Shown: positions 1-9,074, counted from the first letter of the stretch. The stretch is 45,859 bases of DNA from K189A clade bacterium (GCA_902528515.1 CABZTD010000015.1:1-45859), one strand, 5' to 3'. The notes: generated from the sequence alone by a model not told the origin. Program-made: numbers and translations.

Positions 1-327
1 TTGGATACGGATGGTGACGGGCGTCCGAACACTTGTGACGATGAATGCGCGTCTGATGGCATGGTTGCTGACGCTGATGATGATGGTGACATGGTACCGG
101 ATGTTGATGATGGATATCCCTTGATTTCTCTTGGTACAAATCTCGATACAGATATGGATGGAAGACCAGATAAATGCCCGTCAGACTGTATGTTGCTTGG
201 TATGATGGCCGATGAAGACGATGATGGAGATGGAGCGCTCGATTATGCTGATCCTTTCCCATTGGACGCTAGTACCTTAAAAGGCAAAAAAGCGCCTACT
301 GAAATAAAACTCTTGGAGGCGCAATGA
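1..327 (+). CDS. Asp-rich thrombospondin type 3 repeat protein, 5'-truncated by window edge
   Basis: The frame is open at base 1, so only the C-terminal ~108 residues are seen and the true start lies outside the window. The sequence is a series of Asp/Gly-rich units of the D-x-D-x-D-G-x-x-D type (DTDGDGRPN, DADDDGDMVPDVDD, DTDMDGRPDKCPSDC, DEDDDGDGALDYADPFP). These are typical calcium-binding thrombospondin type 3 repeats of exported Gram-negative proteins, with paired Cys between repeats. The stop overlaps the next start by four bases (ATGA), so the two genes are probably translationally coupled. The repeats would rigidify a cell-surface or secreted protein by binding Ca2+. The rest of the protein, and hence its specific role, is unknown. 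Confidence 0.8.
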   Translation: MDTDGDGRPNTCDDECASDGMVADADDDGDMVPDVDDGYPLISLGTNLDTDMDGRPDKCPSDCMLLGMMADEDDDGDGALDYADPFPLDASTLKGKKAPTEIKLLEAQ

Positions 328-1928
328 AAAAAAGAACTTTTTTGACTTTTCTTTCGGCTTGCTTGCCGCTTCAGGCATCGGCGCTCGGCCTCGACGATAT
401 TTCCGATAAGAGCAAACCACTATTTACCGATATATCTGTGACGGCGCAGCATCAGTACTACATAGGGACAGTATTCGACTCGCTGAATAAGTATTTATGC
501 AGTCTTGCTCAAAATCGTCATGAAAATCACGCGAATTTAATGAAGGATGTAAACGGCTCCACTGCGGCTTACCGTGCCATCCTAGATGATGTTCAATGCG
601 GCATGGCCGCGAGATCAACGCCTCGAGTTGTTCTTGCAGAACAAGAAAGCACCGACAGCGAGATGACGGTTCAACAGTGGGCTATTGGAGGCGTGGGAGG
701 TATATACCCCTATGCTATGAGGGCGAAGGTCATTGAAGAAGCAACAGAGGGAAATCCTTTCGGGATAATGGAGTTCGACATTGAAGTGCTCTCCGGCGTA
801 AACAACCCGGAAACGGTATACAAATTTCGCTCTACGTCGACCTATGCAGATTCAGATACGGTTGACGTCAAGTTGGCGATGTACCTGGATCAGGTTATTG
901 TTGATAACACGAAAGAGTTAAATACCGAAGCTCAGTTTTTCTCCGCTAATCTCGAACACGATCTAGATGATTCTGGGAGAGGGACGATAGTCGCAAAGTT
1001 TTTCTCTCCGCGGGGCGATAGTAGGCTCTACCCAGAAGGAATCCCTGTCACCTTTAGAGCGATCGATGTCGATTACAACGCACAGTTCTTAAGATACAGA
1101 GTCACGCTCGACTATTATCTAGCTGAGTACGCGCCCATTTTCGTTGAAAACGGTGGCTACTATCTCAAGCAATACGACGAGGGGGAGGTCTGCATCAAGC
1201 GCTCAGACCCCTGGCAGTACGTTGATAAGTTCGGCATATATGATGATCAAGGGGATCAGAATACGGAGACGTTTACGGCGCAGTACACCTCTTCCGACGG
1301 AACGGTTTACGAGCTGAACGTCGACGGCATGGATTTTTCAACGCCTATGGTCTGTCGCGCTTGGGCTGATGGCACCGTCACGGGAGAGGACGCGGAAAAT
1401 TGTTCTGGTGTTTATCGGGGCATTTCGAACGGTGCAAATCTTAGAAGCGTAGAGCCCCCTGACTATGCGCAAATTGTTCGAAGTGACGGTGTTGAAGGGA
1501 CTTACTTGATCAGGCGGCTGCTGACGAGAAACGTTTTTGAGCAGGTCGCACTGGAGGAGTGCGAGTCGCTTACGATTGGTGCTACAAGAGAGGCGCCTAA
1601 TCATTTGTTCTATACGGAGGAAAGTCTTCTAGACTTTTCTTGGCCCCTAACGGGAGCTCCGCTTGTAAATTTGTTTGAGGAGGATGTCGACAATGATCCC
1701 TCGGGTTATAAGGGCGCGTGGTACTCTCCGCTCGGGGATTATGATGAGGACGGCGTCTTAAATTATGTTGACGCTTTCCCGGAAGATCCCGAAAAAAGTG
1801 GTGATCTGGACTATGATGGCGTCGCAGACGATCAGGATATTACCGAAGACGTTATTTCCTACGACCACTCAGATATCTTTTTCCCTAATGCGGTGGAACA
1901 TTTGTCCCCTTCGGCAGCGCAACCTTAG
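324..1928 (+). CDS. Secreted protein of unknown function with C-terminal TSP3-like repeats
   Basis: A 534-residue protein. It has a clear Sec signal peptide (MKKRTFLTFLSACLPLQASA, cleavage after ASA) and a GGAGG ribosome-binding site eight bases upstream. The long middle part has no domain I recognise. The last ~60 residues carry two Asp-rich motifs, DYDEDGVLNYVDAFPEDP and DLDYDGVADDQD, of the same thrombospondin type 3 type as the upstream gene. The 4-base overlap with that gene suggests one operon and a joint surface or periplasmic role, with Ca2+ binding at the C-terminus. Function is not assigned; exported location is well supported. Confidence 0.8.
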   Translation: MKKRTFLTFLSACLPLQASALGLDDISDKSKPLFTDISVTAQHQYYIGTVFDSLNKYLCSLAQNRHENHANLMKDVNGSTAAYRAILDDVQCGMAARSTPRVVLAEQESTDSEMTVQQWAIGGVGGIYPYAMRAKVIEEATEGNPFGIMEFDIEVLSGVNNPETVYKFRSTSTYADSDTVDVKLAMYLDQVIVDNTKELNTEAQFFSANLEHDLDDSGRGTIVAKFFSPRGDSRLYPEGIPVTFRAIDVDYNAQFLRYRVTLDYYLAEYAPIFVENGGYYLKQYDEGEVCIKRSDPWQYVDKFGIYDDQGDQNTETFTAQYTSSDGTVYELNVDGMDFSTPMVCRAWADGTVTGEDAENCSGVYRGISNGANLRSVEPPDYAQIVRSDGVEGTYLIRRLLTRNVFEQVALEECESLTIGATREAPNHLFYTEESLLDFSWPLTGAPLVNLFEEDVDNDPSGYKGAWYSPLGDYDEDGVLNYVDAFPEDPEKSGDLDYDGVADDQDITEDVISYDHSDIFFPNAVEHLSPSAAQP

Positions 1929-2861
1929 GGGATTGTGTTGAGTTGCCAAAGGCGGCGTAGCGATGCAGCCCGAATCCCGATTGAAAACCGGCATTTGATC
2001 AAGGTTGGCACATTTTTATAACCCCTTGCTGACTAACCATTTTGAAATGTTTGTCGGGTAGATAACCTAGACCTTCTCTTCTCCGACGGGGTGTTCATTT
2101 TTTGGACCAGATGCAAGCCAAGCCTTGCCAGGCTTTTAAGAATGTTGCTGATTAGCTCGAGCCGGCAGTTGGATAATAACGATAACGCGACTGGGTTGGA
2201 TCTCAGCACTTAGCGCCTCAAAATCAAATGGAGTGAGAGTTCGTTGTCGTCTTATGGGTTGAGGAATCTGAAAGGCTTGGCAGCCGAATGAAAGGTTACC
2301 AAGCGCCAGCGAGCTTATTGCGCGATTCAAATGAAAGTCGTTCACGTGCTGAAAAATAATGACTTGGATTCAGAGAAGTCTCTATCAAGAGAATCTTGAA
2401 CAAAGGGAAGGAGATGTGGAACGAGATGCCGCTAGTTACTTTGGAGAGGGAAGATCATTTGACGGCATCTCGTCCACACATTGAGATAAGCGAAAAGCGT
2501 GCCACTTTTTGTAAAGCTAGCTATGAAATATGCTTTTCGCGCAAATTTTTGTTGCTTATGCGGGGTTTAAAGCCGAAAAAAATATTAAAAACAATAGGTT
2601 AGACAATTCGGTCAACCATCGCCGAGGTATGCAATTTATTCAAAAGCAGACACGTGTTGGCCTCGCTTTGCTCAAATGGAACTTCCAACGCTCGCAAAGT
2701 GGCGGAAATCCGTCAAATTGAGGCATCTATTTTCCGGTTTCCGTACAATTTAGAGAGATAAAACCAGGTTTGTTCGCGCTGCGTCGGGGTTGTCCCGTTA
2801 TCGAAAGCGACGTTTGCGCATATCGCGATCGTCGAATGAACTATCTGAACTGGAATGGATC
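1929..2861 (+). other. Long intergenic stretch (~930 bases) with one large inverted repeat
   Basis: No convincing gene. The short open frames here lack ribosome-binding sites and recognisable protein character. It contains a weak hairpin followed by T residues at 2120-2137 (AAGCCT/AGGCTT, loop TGCC), which might end transcription of the upstream operon, and the large inverted repeat listed separately. The promoter of the downstream NHL gene must lie at its right end, but I cannot fix a -35/-10 pair. Confidence 0.5.
2415..2478. repeat. Inverted repeat, 16-17 base arms
   Basis: The left arm at 2415-2431 (TGTGGAACGAGATGCCG) is the reverse complement of the right arm at 2463-2478 (CGGCATCTCGTCCACA) except for one extra A in the left arm. 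The arms are separated by 31 bases. A transcript would form a long hairpin with a single bulge. No T-tract follows, so a simple intrinsic terminator is unlikely. It could be a remnant of a small mobile repeat or a structured RNA. Confidence 0.7.
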
Positions 2862-4115
2862 ATGATACGGCAGTCCTTAAAAATTTTGTGTTTTATGGCT
2901 TCACTGTCGTCTGCATTAGGCTTTTCTCACGGCTTAGCAGATGAGCATGTCGCTGCCGCACTACTGCTTTCCCCGGCTGTTCGATCACCTAATGTCGGAC
3001 TCACTATGTTGCAGCGTGAATCTATCAACGGCGCAAAAATGCCGCGCTTTGCGGCCGACCCGTCCTGGCCCCAGTTGCCTAAAGGTCATCTGATTGGACA
3101 AGTCAGCGGGGTATCGGTTGATAGAGAGGGAGATATATGGGTGGTTAACAGACCGAACTCGCTTCATCCTATGGACACAGGCGCATTACGAAAACCACCA
3201 ATCTCCCTTTGTTGTAAACCGCTGGACGAAGTAATCGAATTTAGCCCAGATGGCCGTATAAAACGTAATTGGAGCGGTAGAGATTCTGCACCAACTATTG
3301 ATGGCGAACCTCAGTATCCGTCAAATATTCACGGCATTTTTGTCGATTCAACGGACACCATTTGGATAGCTGGAAATGGGCCAGGAGACCACCTGGTAGT
3401 GCGTTACACAGCCGAAGGCGAGTACCTTGGCCAATTCGGGCTGAGGAATGAAACGAACGGTAATTTGGATAGACAGGCGCTAGGAAATCCTGCTGATATT
3501 TCGTTCGATCCAGTGACCTCCCAGGTCTTAATTGCCGATGGATACACAAACCGAAGAATTATTGAGTTCAATTACGAAACTAAAAAATTTACAAAATATT
3601 GGGGTGCTTTCGGAGAGGCTCCGGAAGGTGCCTCCAGACAAAAGGACTTTGACTTCACCCAGGCGATGACTACGCCGGAAGGCGGAGTAGACGCAAAAAC
3701 ACTAGTTTTTAGCGATATCGTGCACTGTATCGTTCGAGGCCCCGATCAACTGCTTTATGTTTGCGACAGACGAAACAACCGAGTACAGGTTTTTGCCGAA
3801 TCTCAAAATCGTGCAATCACTTACAAAGAGTCAATAGAAATTGCGCCTGTAACTGGAGGAACGGGCTCAGCTACAGATATAGCGTTTTCTCCTGATGGAT
3901 CCTTCATGTATGTTGCCGACATGGTCAATGGCCGAATTTGGGTATTTGACGGTAAGACTCGAGAGAAACTCGGATCAATGGGAAGACCCGGACGCTATGC
4001 AGGCCAATTTCATTGGCTGCATAGTTTGGATGCTGACAGTGAGGGAAATCTTTATGCAACCGAGGTGCATACAGGTCAACGAGTGCAAAAACTTGTATTT
4101 CTCGGTGTCGAGTAA
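2862..4115 (+). CDS. Exported NHL-repeat beta-propeller protein (peptidyl-hydroxyglycine amidating lyase-like)
   Basis: I chose the ATG at 2862 rather than the upstream TTG at 2790. It places a good Sec signal peptide at the N-terminus (MIRQSLKILCFMASLSSALG) and gives 417 residues. The mature part has repeated blade motifs of the NHL type, for example GQVSGVSVDREGDIWVVNRP, GIFVDSTDTIWIAG, NPADISFDPVTSQVLIADGY and SLDADSEGNLYATEV. This matches periplasmic proteins annotated as peptidyl-alpha-hydroxyglycine alpha-amidating lyase family or six-bladed beta-propellers, which are common in marine proteobacteria. An N-terminal residue pattern with RFAADPSWPQLPKG before the first blade is usual in this group. 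Real amidating lyase activity is unproven; the role may be ligand binding. It appears monocistronic. Confidence 0.8.
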   Translation: MIRQSLKILCFMASLSSALGFSHGLADEHVAAALLLSPAVRSPNVGLTMLQRESINGAKMPRFAADPSWPQLPKGHLIGQVSGVSVDREGDIWVVNRPNSLHPMDTGALRKPPISLCCKPLDEVIEFSPDGRIKRNWSGRDSAPTIDGEPQYPSNIHGIFVDSTDTIWIAGNGPGDHLVVRYTAEGEYLGQFGLRNETNGNLDRQALGNPADISFDPVTSQVLIADGYTNRRIIEFNYETKKFTKYWGAFGEAPEGASRQKDFDFTQAMTTPEGGVDAKTLVFSDIVHCIVRGPDQLLYVCDRRNNRVQVFAESQNRAITYKESIEIAPVTGGTGSATDIAFSPDGSFMYVADMVNGRIWVFDGKTREKLGSMGRPGRYAGQFHWLHSLDADSEGNLYATEVHTGQRVQKLVFLGVE

Positions 4116-4772
4116 TCCATTGGCTTAGCAAAGGGCGAAGGTTGGCCTGGTACCTGTCTTCGCAGATGTCGAATCCTATTTCCACCTTGGTTTACCGCTT
4201 TCTAGTTGGGCATCTGTCACCGCTGAAGACGAAATAAACAAATTGTCCCGCAATGAAACGTTCAAGGTTCTGTTGGCTGAGGGTTGTGGGGGCGTCTCTA
4301 GGGGATAAGGTTGATGGATACTGAAGTAAACATGAAAACCATTAGGTACTATGCTTTCTCGTCGAAGCTTAAGGCTAATCGTTTAATCGTAATGCCTTTT
4401 CCATGTGTTTGATAATGTTCAATCCTCGTTAAATTGAGGCTCGCTTATGTTCAACTGTGGGAGCCAACGTCGTAGCTGCGTCGGAAAACGCTATTCCTTC
4501 ATGCTCAAAGTCTTCAAGCCCCTACAAACGAAGTACCCTTTTTGCCGCCCCGTCCTCGTCTTTTTTCCTATGTCTTCATACTGACTCTTTCGGCTTGATG
4601 TTCCGACAAATACGCGTGAGATACTCAACTCCTGTAAATCGGTGGTATTTACCCTACAGAAAGATAGGCGCGGGTTGAGACTTAAGCCTCTTAGCTCTGT
4701 ACCGCGGGTCACTGGTGGTTCGTTGGCGGTTCGATACACTAGGTGACCACCAGAAACCTACGGAGACAAAAA
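4116..4772 (+). other. Intergenic stretch, no gene seen
   Basis: About 650 bases without a credible gene. Open frames on both strands here lack start signals and protein-like composition. An inverted pair GCGAAG/CTTCGC around 4134-4163 could form a weak hairpin after the NHL gene. Nothing else is supported. Confidence 0.4.
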
Positions 4773-5114
4773 TTGAAAAAATTTCTTCTGATCGCGTTTA
4801 CATTGTTGTTCGCTAAAGTTGGGCACGCTGACGGGCACGGACATGTATATCTCGTTGATTTTAAATGTGAGCCATCAGCGTACGTCGAATTTGCTTCGAT
4901 GACGCTGGAGGAACTGAATGCTCAGTTCCCGAAGGGCTCAACAAAACTTGCGCGATATCACGACCTCACGTCGGGTAGCGGTATTGTATTAATTGAGACA
5001 GATGATCCGACTCTCGCGATCAAACACGTCAATCCTTGGAGCGGAATGTGCGATTCCACCATAACGCCTGTTGTAAATGACAAAAAAGCGCTGGAAATAT
5101 TGCCGAAGCAATAA
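4773..5114 (+). CDS. Small exported DUF3303-like protein
   Basis: I placed the start at TTG 4773 because GGAGA lies seven bases upstream and the product then begins with a signal peptide (LKKFLLIAFTLLFAKVGHADG, first residue read as Met). It has 113 residues. The mature part follows the DUF3303 pattern: an opening strand (VYLVDFKCEPS), a helix, a Gly-rich turn (DLTSGSGIVLIETDD), then a W-S motif (NPWSGMCDSTITPVV) and a short C-terminal helix. DUF3303 proteins are single dimeric alpha/beta-barrel domains of unknown function and are usually cytoplasmic, so an exported version is unusual. It sits next to three larger exported proteins that may have a similar fold. Confidence 0.7.
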   Translation: MKKFLLIAFTLLFAKVGHADGHGHVYLVDFKCEPSAYVEFASMTLEELNAQFPKGSTKLARYHDLTSGSGIVLIETDDPTLAIKHVNPWSGMCDSTITPVVNDKKALEILPKQ

Positions 5115-5180
5115 TCAATAATTGAATCGAGGAATTACTAGAAAACGAAAATACTTCCTTTGTTCTATCAGATGTGAGCG

Positions 5181-5242
5181 ACCCCCTTTTTGGCTTTAGC
5201 TTCCCGTACAGATTGCGTTGGAGCAAGAAGCGGAAAGGGGGT
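5181..5242. repeat. Inverted repeat upstream of lipoprotein gene
   Basis: ACCCCCTTT at 5181-5189 is perfectly complementary to AAAGGGGGT at 5234-5242, 44 bases apart and 46 bases before the start at 5289. In a transcript this would fold as a leader stem. It may be regulatory, or a terminator-like structure for the preceding gene, but the long loop makes either uncertain. Confidence 0.45.
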
Positions 5243-5288
5243 AGGCTGTTCGAATCAGAGGAAGGGATGACTAATTGAGGAGATTTTT

Positions 5289-6155
5289 ATGAAACAAATG
5301 GTTCTATTTGGTTCGTTGCTTATCGCGATCTTGGGTTGCGCTAAGCAAGAGGAAGCTGCTTCGCAAGCGAGCGTTGCCGCCGTGCCGGATGCGGTGGAGG
5401 CTACGCAAATTGAGTCTGCGACCGTTGAGCCCGATGCATATTACGAGTACTTGTGGTGCGAACAGGGCGAAGATTACTCACAAGAATCAATGGCCGAGCT
5501 CACTAACAACTGGAATTCGGTTATAGACGGCATGGATGCGCCGGATTTAGCCGCGTTTGGATATCTTCCAAGAGGCTGGGAGACGGAAAGCTATGACGGC
5601 CTCTGGGTATTACGTTGGAACTCAAAAGCAGATAGTGATGCGGGATGGGAAGCTTGCGCTGCTTCGGAAGCATGTGCTGCTCATGAAGCTAAGTTCGCTT
5701 CTGTACTGACCTGCGGCGATGAGGTTGGCGTTAACCGCTTTGGTTTTAACTCCTTTGTTCCTCAGCCGGTGCCAGAGACCTTCACTGGCGATCCCGCGCC
5801 GTATTACTTAACCAATATGTTTTGCTCCTATAACGAAGGTAAAGGTCCTGCAGATTTACGTGCGTGGGGAACAAATTCCTATTTGCCAATGCTCTCAGAG
5901 GGGGCTGAAGAGAACTCTGAATCAAGTTATTGGTTCATGGTCGGCGGACCTGATTTCGAAGTAAATGAGGAAAGTCCGTTTGATTTTAATTGGCTAAATT
6001 ACTGGCAGACAGCTGAAGAAGGCGAGGCGGCCTCCGCAGCATTTGCTGCATCAGAGGAAGGCCAGGCGATGCGGGCGTCTTTCGATGAGGTGGCGACATG
6101 TCAGGATCCTCAACCTTGGGACGGTTATGTAATTCGGCGTAATCAAGCGTCTTAG
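5289..6155 (+). CDS. Lipoprotein with two tandem ~100-residue Cys-bracketed domains
   Basis: A 288-residue protein with a GAGG ribosome-binding site and a lipoprotein signal peptide (MKQMVLFGSLLIAILGC, lipobox ILGC, acylated Cys17). After an Ala/Glu-rich linker come two similar domains, about residues 52-140 and 172-280. Each starts with a strand ending in Cys (YLWCEQGEDYS; NMFCSYNEGKG), has a Trp-rich middle and a Glu/Ala-rich helix, and ends with a second Cys (VLTCGD; VATCQD), suggesting one disulphide per domain. The exported protein at 8289-9074 has the same layout and the same C-x-x-NEGK motif, so the two are paralogues. No function is known to me; the fold resembles a dimeric alpha/beta barrel (inference). 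Confidence 0.75.
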   Translation: MKQMVLFGSLLIAILGCAKQEEAASQASVAAVPDAVEATQIESATVEPDAYYEYLWCEQGEDYSQESMAELTNNWNSVIDGMDAPDLAAFGYLPRGWETESYDGLWVLRWNSKADSDAGWEACAASEACAAHEAKFASVLTCGDEVGVNRFGFNSFVPQPVPETFTGDPAPYYLTNMFCSYNEGKGPADLRAWGTNSYLPMLSEGAEENSESSYWFMVGGPDFEVNEESPFDFNWLNYWQTAEEGEAASAAFAASEEGQAMRASFDEVATCQDPQPWDGYVIRRNQAS

Positions 6156-6172
6156 AGAGTCGCAAAGACGGC

Positions 6173-6198
6173 GGCGGTCGGGTCCTGGCCCGGCCGTC
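6173..6198 (+). terminator. GC-rich hairpin after the lipoprotein gene
   Basis: GGCGGTCGGG at 6173-6182 pairs over all ten positions (two G-T wobbles) with CCCGGCCGTC at 6189-6198 around a TCCTGG loop. It starts 17 bases after the stop of the lipoprotein gene and lies between it and the convergent hydrolase gene. There is no T-tract on either side, so it may protect the 3' end or cause a pause rather than act as a classic intrinsic terminator. Confidence 0.45.
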
Positions 6199-6355
6199 GA
6201 TAGTCGAGTGCGAGCTTCGCTTAAAGACTTATCATAAGTTTCGCTTAATCGCGCGTTCTCCCGCGGATCGCAAATCACGCTTGCATCAGCCGAGTGTCGA
6301 AACTCGTTGATCTTTCTGACCGGTTGGAACAAGAGACGCGAGCTAACGCTGACCT

Positions 6356-7642
6356 CTACTGCGCAGTCTCAGAATATGCTGCAGATTCGAAGGCTTGAAG
6401 TGTTTCAATGGATGCGCGATCAAAAAAAGGCGCCACTTGGGTTGCAAAAATTCCATAGATATCTGCGTCCCTGTCTATCCAAAAGTAAGTGTTAAAAAGC
6501 CCCCCCCAAGAACCTGAGTTGGCATGACGTCCGGATTCAATTCCAGAAGGGTGCAGCAGCAGCCCCAAACCAAAGCTCGCTTCTGCGCCAAAACTCATAT
6601 CGATGTCGTTGGTGAATAACGGTGCCTGCGTTTTCGCGATACCAATATTCGGTGAGTCGATTTCAACCGTGAAAATCAAATTGATCGACTCGGCGGAAAG
6701 GATTCGATGCTCTTCATACATCCCATTGCTTAGGAGACACTGTAGTAATTTGGCGTAATCAGGCAATGTCGAATATAGATTTCCGCCGCCGCTATAGTGG
6801 GCACTACTGTACTTTTCCGATGCCCTTGGAGCCGACATAAGGGGGACTTCAATCAGATCACTCTCAGAAAAAAGCGACAAAAACTTAAAGATCGTGTTGG
6901 CTTCGTCTCTGAAAAGTAAATGCGCGACTCGCTCAATTTTTTGCTCTGGAATTTCATAAAAAGAGTCTTTCATTTGAAGTGGTCCGAAAATATTCTCGTC
7001 AAAGTACTTGGCGAGCGTCAGACCAGATACCTCTTCAACGATTAATCCTAACCAATCTGTCCCTATCCCATACTCCCAGCGCGTGCCTGGCTCGAAAGCG
7101 ATTGGGGCGTTCGCGATCATTTCTTTGCCTGATAAAAGGTCGCCGGTGAGACCTGCTTCTTCAGCTGTCATGGCGTTGCGATTCCACATGCTGTAAACGA
7201 AGCCCGATGTGTGGGTCATTAATTCTCGCACCGTAGGTTTTCTCTCGGGAGGAACCAGAATCGCCGCGCCACTGTCGTCAAAACCTGTGAGTTTTTTTAA
7301 GTTAGCCAACTCCGCTAAATAAGAATCAACAGGTGCATCAATATCTAATTTGCCCTCATCATGGAGCTGTAACGCAGCCACCGTCGTGATCAGCTTCGTC
7401 ATGGATGCAATGGCAATAATTGTATCTACTTCAGCCGGGTGTTCTTGGGCGAGACTGGTGAATCCATGAGCAGCTTGAAACGTTAGTCCACGGGAGTCTC
7501 CCAAAACACCAATGGTCATGTTTAGTCGCTTATCCAAAACGGGCTCCCGTAAAGCTTCATTTAAAGGAGTTGAATCTAGGGCGAAGAGTCCTGTAGACAC
7601 GCTGTAAACGAGAAAAAAGAGAAGTATATTTTGGACAAGCAT
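6356..7642 (-). CDS. Exported serine beta-lactamase-like hydrolase (class C / esterase EstB type)
   Basis: I chose the ATG at 7642, giving 428 residues with a signal peptide (MLVQNILLFFLVYSVSTGLFA); a longer frame extends to 7741 but hides it. The nucleophile motif S-x-x-K is Ser80-Met-Thr-Lys83 (IASMTKLITTVAALQL), followed by the usual DEGKLDIDAPV. The family's Y-x-N region appears as WEYGIGTDWLG, with the Tyr kept and the Asn absent. The third box is HANSGSWGG near the C-terminus. This is the beta-lactamase-related Pfam family, which includes esterases and D-aminopeptidases; the altered second box favours an esterase or peptidase over true antibiotic hydrolysis. It is convergent with the lipoprotein gene. 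A run of eight G in the coding strand at 6500-6507 lies inside the SWGGLF segment. Confidence 0.85.
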   Translation of the reverse strand: MLVQNILLFFLVYSVSTGLFALDSTPLNEALREPVLDKRLNMTIGVLGDSRGLTFQAAHGFTSLAQEHPAEVDTIIAIASMTKLITTVAALQLHDEGKLDIDAPVDSYLAELANLKKLTGFDDSGAAILVPPERKPTVRELMTHTSGFVYSMWNRNAMTAEEAGLTGDLLSGKEMIANAPIAFEPGTRWEYGIGTDWLGLIVEEVSGLTLAKYFDENIFGPLQMKDSFYEIPEQKIERVAHLLFRDEANTIFKFLSLFSESDLIEVPLMSAPRASEKYSSAHYSGGGNLYSTLPDYAKLLQCLLSNGMYEEHRILSAESINLIFTVEIDSPNIGIAKTQAPLFTNDIDMSFGAEASFGLGLLLHPSGIESGRHANSGSWGGLFNTYFWIDRDADIYGIFATQVAPFFDRASIETLQAFESAAYSETAQ

Positions 7643-8288
7643 TGGTCGAACGTTCTCTAAACCGGGTATACACAAGTGTAAAGGAAAGCACCTAAGCAGG
7701 TTAATTTTCGAGAACACGCTTACGTAGTGGTTGCATGTCACTTCCTGTCAGTGGAAATGCAAGCCGAAGCGAGAAAACTTGTGGGGGTTCTTGGGGGGAA
7801 TAGAACCGAATTTTCAATAAATAAAAAGACGGAAACAGAAAGTAAACGATTGTTCTCGATCCTCTCGGCCCGCCCAGATTTCGTTTCACCTATCTATGCC
7901 TACCAAACTCATCCACTAGCCGCTTGTGCAGCTTTCTCCATGCCCTATTGAGTAGTCGTTCCTCGCTAGCTCGCGCAACCGTTCTAGAAACCGTTCCTTC
8001 ATGATGCTTCGTCGGCCGCGTGGGGGGTTGTCGCCTTCATCGTCCGTTGTTGGCTACTCGGATCTCCAGAGATTCGTTGGTGTTTTCCGAGGAAGCATTG
8101 CCAAACAACTTTCCCTACTTTCGGCGGCGAAATCTGCCGATGCTGCAAGTCTAGCCATGCAGGCATCTCGACGACGGCTAGCCAATATTTCGTCGTCCCG
8201 CAAGGATTGTCTAGCATAAAAATGTCTCAACACTGGGGGCATACTGCATTACCTTTGACAGTTCCAATAAAAACAAAAGGAGTGGTAA
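7643..8288. other. Intergenic region between divergent genes
   Basis: About 650 bases separating the minus-strand hydrolase from the plus-strand secreted-protein gene, so it should hold promoters for both. The part at 8001-8219 is open in more than one frame on both strands, but none of the products resembles a protein and there are no ribosome-binding sites. I see no firm promoter or operator. Confidence 0.4.
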
Positions 8289-9074
8289 ATGATAAAAACA
8301 ATACTCGGCGTTTCTGCCTTCATACTCGTTTTTAATTCGCAAACCTCGCTTGCCGACGATCATCTGTTTACTGGGGGCATGGATCCTGCTGCGCCCTTTA
8401 ACGTGCAGGTCAATGTATGTTCACTGAACGAGGGTAAGTCTCTCGCCCAATACAACCGCATGAATGAAAAGTATTTTGCTTGGGCTAAGGCTAATGGAGT
8501 GGAAACAACTTTTGTTCGTCATACCCCACTATTTAGCCATGCCAATAGCAATAATCCGTTAGGTTTTGATTTCCTCGATTTGCTCGGATCGGATTACGAA
8601 ACCAGCGGAAAGGCATGGGACCTTTGGCTGGGATCATCAGAAGGGCAAAAGTTAAATTCGGAATGGCAAGAGATTGGATCGTGTAACGTTAAAATGGCGA
8701 CGGTCGCTATGCAATGGGGAGATGTAAACGCTTTAAATGAGGATGACGACCGGATCGTCACTTGGAACTGGTGCACACGAAAGGACGGGGTCTCAACTGA
8801 ACAGGTTATGGCCAAGCATCAAGCCATCGCTAAGGAGTACTCCGACGGTATCGGCAATATTGGCTGGTTCACCTTTGTGCCGCTGATCGGTGGAGCCAAT
8901 TCTTCAGGCGATTTCGCGCACATTGTGGTCTATCCCGATGCGCAGGGCTTAATGCAACACCAAAAGTGGTATAGCGAAGGCGGTTGGAAGATGCGCCAGG
9001 ATTACTACACATATGTTGATTGCAACGGCGATTCAGCCATGACAGAAACCGTCATGCATCGACCAGGCGATTAG
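8289..9074 (+). CDS. Exported protein with two tandem Cys-bracketed domains
   Basis: A 261-residue protein with a strong AAAAGGAG ribosome-binding site and a Sec signal peptide (MIKTILGVSAFILVFNSQTSLA, cleaved before DDH). Two similar domains follow, about residues 36-140 and 150-250. The first runs from NVCSLNEGKSLAQY to EIGSCNV and the second from NWCTRKDGVSTEQ to TYVDCNG. Each therefore opens and closes with a Cys and contains a W...S-E-G motif before the last helix (LWLGSSEGQK; KWYSEGGWK). It shares the C-x-x-NEGK motif and overall layout with the lipoprotein at 5289-6155. Function unknown; periplasmic and probably disulphide-stabilised. The RND adaptor gene starts shortly after it on the same strand, so they may be co-transcribed. 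Confidence 0.75.
   Translation: MIKTILGVSAFILVFNSQTSLADDHLFTGGMDPAAPFNVQVNVCSLNEGKSLAQYNRMNEKYFAWAKANGVETTFVRHTPLFSHANSNNPLGFDFLDLLGSDYETSGKAWDLWLGSSEGQKLNSEWQEIGSCNVKMATVAMQWGDVNALNEDDDRIVTWNWCTRKDGVSTEQVMAKHQAIAKEYSDGIGNIGWFTFVPLIGGANSSGDFAHIVVYPDAQGLMQHQKWYSEGGWKMRQDYYTYVDCNGDSAMTETVMHRPGD

Noticed and set aside
4680-4745. tRNA-like T-loop string (GGTTCGATA) near 4729
   Set aside because: No matching acceptor stem, anticodon arm or D arm around it.
6356-7642. Calling the hydrolase a true antibiotic-resistance beta-lactamase
   Set aside because: The Y-x-N box is altered and the family is dominated by esterases and peptidases, so a resistance claim is not supported.
7999-8242. Overlapping open frames on both strands in the gap before the secreted-protein gene
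   Set aside because: No ribosome-binding sites, Ser/Arg-rich low-information products, and mutual overlap in several frames; more likely composition than genes.
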